Source: Caldifarciminota bacterium
GTDB lineage: Bacteria; Hydrothermota; Hydrothermia; B15-G9; WFZT01
Reading direction: 5' to 3'
DNA: 18,455 nt
NCBI GenBank assembly: GCA_026986655.1
Contig: JALSOD010000026.1
Coordinates: 1 to 18,455, forward strand
The position numbers and the translations under genes are program-made. Below are positions 13,563-18,455 of this stretch, one piece after another. Every line of letters starts with the position of its first letter. Position 1 is the stretch's first letter. The notes beneath the pieces were generated by a model. It had not been told where the DNA came from. It did not search any database and was given only the letters and a program-made list of their open reading frames with translations.

Positions 13563-13919
13563 ATGTACGACGATGAAGTAAAAAGGATACTAAAAATGGT
13601 AGAAGAGGGCAAAATATCCCCTGAGGAAGGGGCTAAACTCATAGATGCTTTAGGTGTTGAATCTCCTGAGAAAAAGAAAGGGAAATACGTCAGAATCTAT
13701 ATCGAGTCTGAAGACGGGGAAAGGGTTAACATTAGAATTCCCTTAAAACTTGTAAAAATAGCCCACAAGTTCATACCTAAAAAGTTTATGAAGTTTACCT
13801 ACGGAGATGGTGAGTCTCTTGACCTCTCTGAATTGTTAGATGCCATTGAGAGTGAGGTGGGAGAATATATAGATATTACCTCTGAAGACGGAGATATTGT
13901 AAAAATTTCCGTGGAGTAA
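13563..13919 (+). CDS. SHOCT-like domain protein
   Basis: A 118-residue soluble protein. Residues about 5-30 (VKRILKMVEEGKISPEEGAK) form the same SHOCT-like helical hairpin seen in both neighbouring genes. Residues 41-118 make a small beta-alpha domain (YVRIYIESEDGERVNIRIPL, then a KFIPKKF segment and a closing strand DIVKISVE) of the type found beside DUF2089 and DUF4097 proteins. No membrane segment or catalytic motif is seen. A strong ribosome site (AAAAGGAGG) lies in the end of the preceding gene. I infer an adaptor or sensor function through the shared hairpin; no direct evidence for a biochemical activity. Confidence 0.7.
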   Translation: MYDDEVKRILKMVEEGKISPEEGAKLIDALGVESPEKKKGKYVRIYIESEDGERVNIRIPLKLVKIAHKFIPKKFMKFTYGDGESLDLSELLDAIESEVGEYIDITSEDGDIVKISVE

Positions 13920-13924
13920 AAATC

Positions 13925-14719
13925 ATGGATAAGCTTGAAATTCTCCGGAAGCTTGCAAAGGGGGAGATAACGAGTGAGGAGGCCTTCGAACTTCTAAAAG
14001 GGGAACCAGAGCACACTCAAGAGATTTTCGAGAAAGTTAAATTTCTTGGCGATCCTACACCTAAAGTTATCCACGACACTTTAAATGAGCACACAGAAAA
14101 GATCTTTCCCTTAAAAAACAACGCTGTTTCGCTTGATCTCACCAGAGGAAAATATACACTCAAATGTGATGAGAATATAAGTGAGATTCAAATTTTTGGA
14201 AAGGGTAGTGCGGAGCAGGTTGACAAATCTGTAAAACTTTTCGGTAAATTTGAGATTCTCATTCCGAAAGTACCGACTGTTAATATTTCACTTTCGACAG
14301 GCTCTTTAAGAGGAGAAGTACATACGGATACCCTGAATGTTGCCGTTAACACCGGGTCTGCCCAGCTCAACATTGATTGCCAGGTTTGTAACATCGCCAA
14401 TAAGTTGGGTTCGATAAGTGTTTCGTTCGATGAAGGATTGAAAGTTCTGAATGTAACCAATAAACTTGGTTCCATCGATATTAAAGTACCACGCTCTTTC
14501 AATGGAGTTGTAAATACGAGCAGGAAATTCGGGAATATCAGCTTTTCTTCTGACGTAATTTTTAGTTACTCTAAGTTTGGAAAGTATATTGTGGGAGTTA
14601 ATGGGGATGCAGTTGTTAACATAGCAACAAAGCTTGGTTCGGTGGAATTTGGTTATGATACAGGTGGAGAGATTAACGAAGATATACAGGTCCAGGAGGA
14701 AGGAGGTTCGGGCCGTTGA
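13925..14719 (+). CDS. SHOCT-like/DUF4097-like beta-repeat protein
   Basis: A 264-residue protein. A SHOCT-like hairpin occupies residues 2-26 (EILRKLAKGEITSEEAFELL). A linker runs to about residue 60. The rest is a repetitive beta structure of the DUF4097/YvlB type with recurring KLGS/KFGN units at 160, 180, 201, 217 and 236, about 16-21 residues apart, alternating with short hydrophobic strands. No signal peptide or membrane helix is seen, so it is probably cytoplasmic despite the 'adhesin-like' family label. In Firmicutes, proteins of this architecture belong to envelope-stress circuits. The last 65 nt overlap, in another frame, the start of the ABC ATPase gene. The tail after residue 245 (Gly/Glu rich) looks unstructured and may exist only because of that overlap. 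Confidence 0.75.
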   Translation: MDKLEILRKLAKGEITSEEAFELLKGEPEHTQEIFEKVKFLGDPTPKVIHDTLNEHTEKIFPLKNNAVSLDLTRGKYTLKCDENISEIQIFGKGSAEQVDKSVKLFGKFEILIPKVPTVNISLSTGSLRGEVHTDTLNVAVNTGSAQLNIDCQVCNIANKLGSISVSFDEGLKVLNVTNKLGSIDIKVPRSFNGVVNTSRKFGNISFSSDVIFSYSKFGKYIVGVNGDAVVNIATKLGSVEFGYDTGGEINEDIQVQEEGGSGR

Positions 14720-15593
14720 TAACATTTCTTTTGACATTTCGAAAAACGAAATTGTCGGGATTCTCGGCCCGAATGGTGCAGGAAAAACCACAACAATAAA
14801 GAGTATTTTAGGTCTTTTGATTCCAGATGAGGGTGAGATTTTTATAAGTGGACGTAAGGTTGGCACGTTTGACAGATGGATTTACAGGAATATCGCTGCT
14901 GTCCTTGAGGGTAATCGAAACGTCTACTGGAGGCTGACAGTACGTGAAAATCTTGAATTTTTCGCAGGCTTGCAGGGTTATAAACCCTCAGAATTAAAAG
15001 AGAAAATCGATTTTCTTCTTCAGAGGTTCGGGCTGGAGTCCAGACAGAACGACCAGGTTAGAACCCTATCCCGTGGCATGCAGCAGAAAGTTGCGGTGGC
15101 GGTTGCCTTTATCCGCAACACCCCGATACTCTTCCTCGACGAACCAACGCTCGGCCTTGATGTTGAGTCATCATTGGAACTAAGAAAAACCTTGAGGGAA
15201 CTCGCATCTGAGAATTTGAAGACTGTTCTTATCTCCAGCCATGATATGAAGGTGGTAGAAGAAATCTGTGAGAGGGTCATCATTCTGAAGAATGGAAGAA
15301 TCATAGCAAACGACAGGATCCCAAATCTCAAATCACTCTTCAGAACAATTGCCTATAAAATTGTTTATGAGGGGATGCTACAGGAGGAACTAAAAACCAG
15401 ACTGAAGGATAATTTTCTCAATGTAACTTTCGGGAAAATGAATTTCGTGGTGGAACTGAAGAGAACGGAGGATATCTACGATCTCATGGACCTTCTAAGA
15501 TCCTATAAAATCCAGATAAAATCACTCAAAGCCGAGGAGCCAGATTTTGAGAGAGTTTACATAGAGTTGATAAAAGGAGGAGAGGTGAATTGA
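14655..15593 (+). CDS. ABC-2 type exporter, ATP-binding protein
   Basis: A 312-residue ATPase of the DrrA/NatA-like exporter class. Walker A is GPNGAGKTTT (38-47, Lys44). The Q-loop position has Glu85 (VLEGNRNVYWRLT), often seen in this class. The signature is LSRGMQQK (138-145), Walker B ILFLDEP (Glu163), with His196 in SSHD. A C-terminal extension of about 85 residues, typical of ABC-2 ATPases, follows. I chose ATG at 14655, giving MIQVERLTKIYRS, the normal family N-terminus; a GGTGG lies 9 nt before it. An in-frame TTG at 14634 is possible but adds atypical residues. The start lies inside the DUF4097-like gene, and the end overlaps the permease start by TTGA. Substrate unknown. Confidence 0.92.
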   Translation: MIQVERLTKIYRSRRKEVRAVDNISFDISKNEIVGILGPNGAGKTTTIKSILGLLIPDEGEIFISGRKVGTFDRWIYRNIAAVLEGNRNVYWRLTVRENLEFFAGLQGYKPSELKEKIDFLLQRFGLESRQNDQVRTLSRGMQQKVAVAVAFIRNTPILFLDEPTLGLDVESSLELRKTLRELASENLKTVLISSHDMKVVEEICERVIILKNGRIIANDRIPNLKSLFRTIAYKIVYEGMLQEELKTRLKDNFLNVTFGKMNFVVELKRTEDIYDLMDLLRSYKIQIKSLKAEEPDFERVYIELIKGGEVN

Positions 15594-16360
15594 AGCAGGT
15601 ATTTTTCTCAATTTTAAGGAAGGAGTGGATCACCACAATTCGGTACCCCATGAATTTCATTTCTTCCCTCGTGTCAATCTACCTCATATTTTTCCTGATA
15701 TTCATAGGATACAAAACAGTTGGAGGAGGCGGTCCCAACTTCGGTCAGAATCTTGAAAGCATCATCGTGGGGTTCTTCCTATGGACTTTTGCTATTGCCG
15801 CCTATGCAAGGCTTTCCTGGGGGCTCACTTCTGAATCCACCACCGGAACACTTGAGCAGCTCTACATGTCACCAGTTGGGTTCCACTGGATATCCGTTTT
15901 TATCGTAATCTCCGACTTTTTGATTTCATCTCTCTTGGAAATCCCAATCCTGTTTCTCATGATGTTGACCACCGGGAAATGGCTTCATATCGATGTTATC
16001 ACACTCCTCATTCTTTTCATCCCCACAATTGGAAGTGTTTATGGAATAGGCTTTATTTCCGGTGGAATTGCACTTGTTTACAAGCGAATCCAGTCATTTT
16101 TTCAGGTGTTACAATTTTTATTCGTCATCCTGATCATGATCCCGGCCCACGAGACAACAATTGCTAAATTTCTACCACTTTCATTTGGTACCTACCTAAT
16201 ACATGAAAGTATGACACAGGCGGTCCCATTTTACAGAATGAATCCAGCAGACCTTGCAATTCTTTATACAAATTTCCTCTTTTATTTCTTCCTCGGCCTA
16301 TGGATTTTTACAAGGTTTGAATACTATGCAAGAAAGAAAGGAGTTCTTGGACACTACTGA
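15590..16360 (+). CDS. ABC-2 type exporter, permease
   Basis: A 256-residue inner-membrane protein with six predicted helices (about 22-45, 60-78, 100-125, 132-165, 170-190 and 225-245). Between helices 2 and 3 is ESTTGTLEQLYMSPVGF, the ABC-2 coupling segment ('...GTLE.L..SP'). It starts at TTG 15590, 9 nt after AAAAGGAGG, overlapping the ATPase stop by four bases, so the two subunits are coupled. The position behind three SHOCT-family proteins suggests an export or resistance function switched on by envelope stress. Its stop codon is immediately followed, without a spare base, by the complement of the stop codon of dctM on the other strand. Confidence 0.9.
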   Translation: MKQVFFSILRKEWITTIRYPMNFISSLVSIYLIFFLIFIGYKTVGGGGPNFGQNLESIIVGFFLWTFAIAAYARLSWGLTSESTTGTLEQLYMSPVGFHWISVFIVISDFLISSLLEIPILFLMMLTTGKWLHIDVITLLILFIPTIGSVYGIGFISGGIALVYKRIQSFFQVLQFLFVILIMIPAHETTIAKFLPLSFGTYLIHESMTQAVPFYRMNPADLAILYTNFLFYFFLGLWIFTRFEYYARKKGVLGHY

Positions 16361-17656
16361 TCACTTTAAGATTATATGGGGTAGAAATAGGCAAACCTCC
16401 GGTACGAAAATGATAAATAGCAGGTTGGCTATCAGTATAAGAACAAAGGGCCAGATGTTTCTGTAAAGTTTCTCCAGGGGCACATCGGTTGCAGCAGAGA
16501 GGACAAAGAGATTCAATCCAACAGGTGGCGAAATCAAAGCAAGTTCAATATTGAAAATCAATACGATACCGTAGTGAACAGGATCGATCCCAAGTGCAAC
16601 TGCTATTGGAACGAGAATAGGAGTTGTCATGACATTTAATGCCACCCCTTCCATAAACATTCCAAGGAAGTATAGAACGATACTGACGAAGATCAGGAAT
16701 TCCCAGGCCTTGAGATGATGGGTTTTTACGAACTGGAAGAGAAGGAACGGTATTTTAATCTGGGTGAGTACTTTGGAAAACAGGATTGCACCGGCGATTA
16801 TAATGAAAATTGTAACAGTTGTGTACATTGTCCTGAGGAGTATTCTGGGCACATCCCTCCATGTTACTGTTCTGTACAGATAGAGCCCTATGAAGAGGGA
16901 ATAAACCGCTGTTGCGGTACCGATTTCAGTGGGAGTCAGCTTCCCTGTGTAGAAACCATAGAGTACGATAATTGGGAGTGCAAGCACGCCAAGAGATTTC
17001 TTAAAAAGGTCCCAACGTTCCTTATTTGTAAAAGTTTCCTGAATTTTCCCGTATCCTCTCCTGTGTGAAATTATCCCGGTGTAGACCATCAGAATGACAC
17101 CGGCGATTATACCAGGCACAATTCCCGCATAGAAGAGTGCACCAATGGACGTCTGCGAGATACTCCCGTATATAATCATTGCGATACTTGGAGGAATCAT
17201 AATTGCGAGGGTCCCTGAAGTTGCAATGAGTGATGCAGCAAAACCGTCATCGTATCCTTCCTCTTTCATACCCTCAGTACCGATTCTTCCAATTGCTGCA
17301 GCATCAGCCGCGCTTGATCCCTGAATTCCGGCAAATAGCATTGTGGCCGCAATTGATACAATTCCTACACCTCCCGGCAACTTACCGAGGAAGGCAGCAG
17401 CGAGTCTGAAAAGAAGTTCTACAATCTCCCCTCCAATCAGAAACTCTGCCGTCATAATAAAGAATGGGATCGCAAGGAGGGTGTATTTATCCATTGAACT
17501 GTAAAGAATCTGCGGGATGAGCTTGTAGTAAAAGGTGTTTCCCGTAATTGTGAATTCAACTATACTCGCGATAATAAGGGCAAAACCTACCGGTACTCTT
17601 ATAAGCAACAAAATTATGAGGATAATAAAAGGCGAGAGGACAAGCAGTACATGCAT
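16361..17656 (-). CDS. dctM: TRAP transporter large permease subunit (DctM type)
   Basis: A 431-residue inner-membrane protein with about a dozen helices that forms the sodium-coupled transport channel of a tripartite ATP-independent periplasmic transporter. Family hallmarks: LLAIPFFIMTAEFLIGG, the strongly conserved GKLPGGVGIVSIAATMLFAG followed by GSSAADAAAIG, IMIPPSIAMIIYG in the first half, and EGVALNVMTTPILVPIA with ISPPVGLNLFV in the second. The length is normal. The ATG directly follows the dctQ stop (TAAATG). AGGAG lies 9 nt upstream, within dctQ. The substrate (commonly a C4-dicarboxylate or other organic acid) cannot be read from this subunit. Confidence 0.95.
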   Translation of the reverse strand: MHVLLVLSPFIILIILLLIRVPVGFALIIASIVEFTITGNTFYYKLIPQILYSSMDKYTLLAIPFFIMTAEFLIGGEIVELLFRLAAAFLGKLPGGVGIVSIAATMLFAGIQGSSAADAAAIGRIGTEGMKEEGYDDGFAASLIATSGTLAIMIPPSIAMIIYGSISQTSIGALFYAGIVPGIIAGVILMVYTGIISHRRGYGKIQETFTNKERWDLFKKSLGVLALPIIVLYGFYTGKLTPTEIGTATAVYSLFIGLYLYRTVTWRDVPRILLRTMYTTVTIFIIIAGAILFSKVLTQIKIPFLLFQFVKTHHLKAWEFLIFVSIVLYFLGMFMEGVALNVMTTPILVPIAVALGIDPVHYGIVLIFNIELALISPPVGLNLFVLSAATDVPLEKLYRNIWPFVLILIANLLFIIFVPEVCLFLPHIILK

Positions 17657-18145
17657 TTATTTTATCTCCTTCTCCACCTCAATCAATCTCATAATAAAGT
17701 GGAAAATCCACAGTAGTGATGCAACAGGGATAATTGTCCTTACGATAAATGTAGGAGTGTTAAACATGAGATACAATCTCTCACCAGAGTGGATGTAGAA
17801 AATCACATTTTTCGTTCCATAGTAGACGAGAAAAACTGAAAGTAGCAAAAGAAGAATATAGTCGAAGATAAATACAACCTTTCTCACTGATGCCGGCAGT
17901 CTATCAACAAAAATTTCTGCCTGGACATGTTTGTGGTAGTGGATGGCAGCACCGGCGCCGATAAAAGTGCCCCAGGCGAGGAGATTAATTGGAAATTCAA
18001 GCACCCAATCACCAGTACTTTTATTAAACCATCTCATGAGTATGGAATAGATGGAGATAAATATCGTAGCAGAGATCAGGATTGTAGCGGCGTACTCTTC
18101 AAGAACAACAAGTTTCCTTTCTATATATAGAAATTTTTCCCTCAT
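17657..18145 (-). CDS. dctQ: TRAP transporter small permease subunit (DctQ type)
   Basis: A 162-residue inner-membrane protein with four helices (about 18-38, 50-68, 90-112 and 132-152). Family features are ILMRWFNKSTGDWVLEFPIN after helix 1, GAGAAIHYHKHVQAEIFVDRLP after helix 2, and a last helix of the usual type. It assists DctM and contacts the periplasmic receptor. There is no visible Shine-Dalgarno before the ATG. A TATAAA box ends 8 nt upstream of it, and a GC-rich hairpin separates it from dctP. Translation may thus depend on a separate leaderless transcript or be kept low on purpose relative to dctP. It abuts dctM without a gap. Confidence 0.9.
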   Translation of the reverse strand: MREKFLYIERKLVVLEEYAATILISATIFISIYSILMRWFNKSTGDWVLEFPINLLAWGTFIGAGAAIHYHKHVQAEIFVDRLPASVRKVVFIFDYILLLLLSVFLVYYGTKNVIFYIHSGERLYLMFNTPTFIVRTIIPVASLLWIFHFIMRLIEVEKEIK

Positions 18146-18166
18146 GGTGTTGTTTTATATGTTGAT

Positions 18167-18189
18167 GGGCGCGCGCGAAGCGCGCGCCC
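18167..18189. repeat. GC-rich hairpin between dctP and dctQ
   Basis: GGGCGCGCGC (18167-18176) pairs with 18180-18189 around a 3-nt GAA loop, a perfect 10-bp stem. With its flanks it shares the GCGCCCCAC sequence with the terminator-like hairpin at 11200-11236. It sits in the 63-nt gap between dctP stop and dctQ start. It would protect the 3' end of dctP mRNA or partly end transcription there, giving more binding protein than permease. Confidence 0.65.
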
Positions 18190-18208
18190 CACCTGATTCT
18201 TTTCTAAA

Positions 18209-18455
18209 TCATCCACCTTTCGCAGTTTTCAACACGTCCTTGAAGAATACTCCGTATTTCTTCTCGTACTTCTTCCAGTTGGGGCTGAAGGCCTTCTCAA
18301 GTGCCTTCAAATCTTCTGGGGTGGGTGCATAGTAGTGGCCACCATGAGCCTTGAGCTGCTTTATGTAACTATCCAATCCGGACCAGACCTCAACATCATA
18401 CTCTGCAGCACATCTCATGGCACCAGTCTGAATGATGTACTTGTAATAGTTGGGA
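18209..18455 (-). CDS. dctP: TRAP transporter substrate-binding protein (DctP type), C-terminal fragment
   Basis: The last 81 or so residues of a gene that enters from the right edge: NYYKYIIQTGAMRCAAEYDV, then LDSYIKQLKAHGGHYYAPTP and a basic/acidic helix SPNWKKYEKKYGVFFKDVLK. This is the normal end of a periplasmic TRAP receptor, where a helix with a 'W.KY.KKYG' pattern closes the protein. Position upstream of dctQ and dctM in the same direction confirms it. The ligand-binding arginine and the signal peptide lie outside the window, so the substrate stays unknown. The internal ATG at 18418 is not the start; the frame is open to the edge. Confidence 0.78.
   Translation of the reverse strand, partial: PNYYKYIIQTGAMRCAAEYDVEVWSGLDSYIKQLKAHGGHYYAPTPEDLKALEKAFSPNWKKYEKKYGVFFKDVLKTAKGG

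Noticed and set aside
16715..17068. Plus-strand 117-codon cysteine-rich ORF
   Set aside because: It lies antisense to conserved DctM sequence, and its cysteines come from the complement of hydrophobic codons.
11200..18189. CRISPR array or direct-repeat array based on the two GC-rich palindromes
   Set aside because: Only two copies of differing inner sequence 7 kb apart, with no spacers or cas genes.

Overview
The window comes from a Gram-negative bacterium of moderate-to-low GC that I cannot place in a named lineage. An outer membrane is indicated by a TonB-dependent receptor, an OmpA/MotB-like protein and a TRAP transporter. Periplasmic c-type cytochromes are indicated by a 12-heme protein and a CcmD-like peptide. 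Genes are tightly packed with many stop/start overlaps, some TTG starts and some apparently leaderless promoters. Together these suggest an uncultured, probably anaerobic lineage, but that is inference.

Layout. 1-1146 (-): the start of one glycosyltransferase gene overlapping the end of another, preceded by a 'PPSKEGG'-type dispersed palindromic repeat that artificially lengthens the ORF. 1363-2124 (-): an anchored OmpA-like protein, a 42-residue CcmD-like peptide and tRNA-Thr(CGT), read from a good promoter in front of the tRNA. 2305-3961 (-): a lone carboxyltransferase (beta) subunit of the methylcrotonyl/propionyl-CoA carboxylase family with its promoter. 4080-8998 (+): promoter, a structured roughly 100-nt leader that looks like a riboswitch of a class I cannot name, then five closely packed genes: fused double ECF ATPase, S-like membrane protein, T-like membrane protein, THEP1-family NTPase and TonB-dependent receptor. 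9041-11169 (+): carA and ilvE, closed by a 17-bp GC-rich hairpin. 11275-13044 (-): 12-heme membrane-anchored cytochrome c. 13154-16360 (+): DUF2089-type zinc-ribbon/HTH protein, two further proteins with the same SHOCT-like helical module (the second with a DUF4097-like beta-repeat domain), and an ABC-2 exporter (ATPase plus permease). 16361-18455 (-): TRAP transporter dctP (partial)-dctQ-dctM with a GC-rich hairpin between dctP and dctQ.

How they work together. The strongest candidate for an undescribed unit is the 4.1-9.0 kb import cluster. An outer-membrane TonB receptor and an inner-membrane ECF transporter share a transcript with a THEP1-like NTPase, all behind one structured leader whose outer helix can pair with the Shine-Dalgarno of the first gene. 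This is what a cofactor or vitamin uptake system under feedback control would look like. The ligand is not readable from the sequence, and the usual cobalamin, TPP and FMN riboswitch boxes were not seen. The second notable unit is the SHOCT/DUF2089/DUF4097/ABC-2 module, which resembles cell-envelope stress systems.
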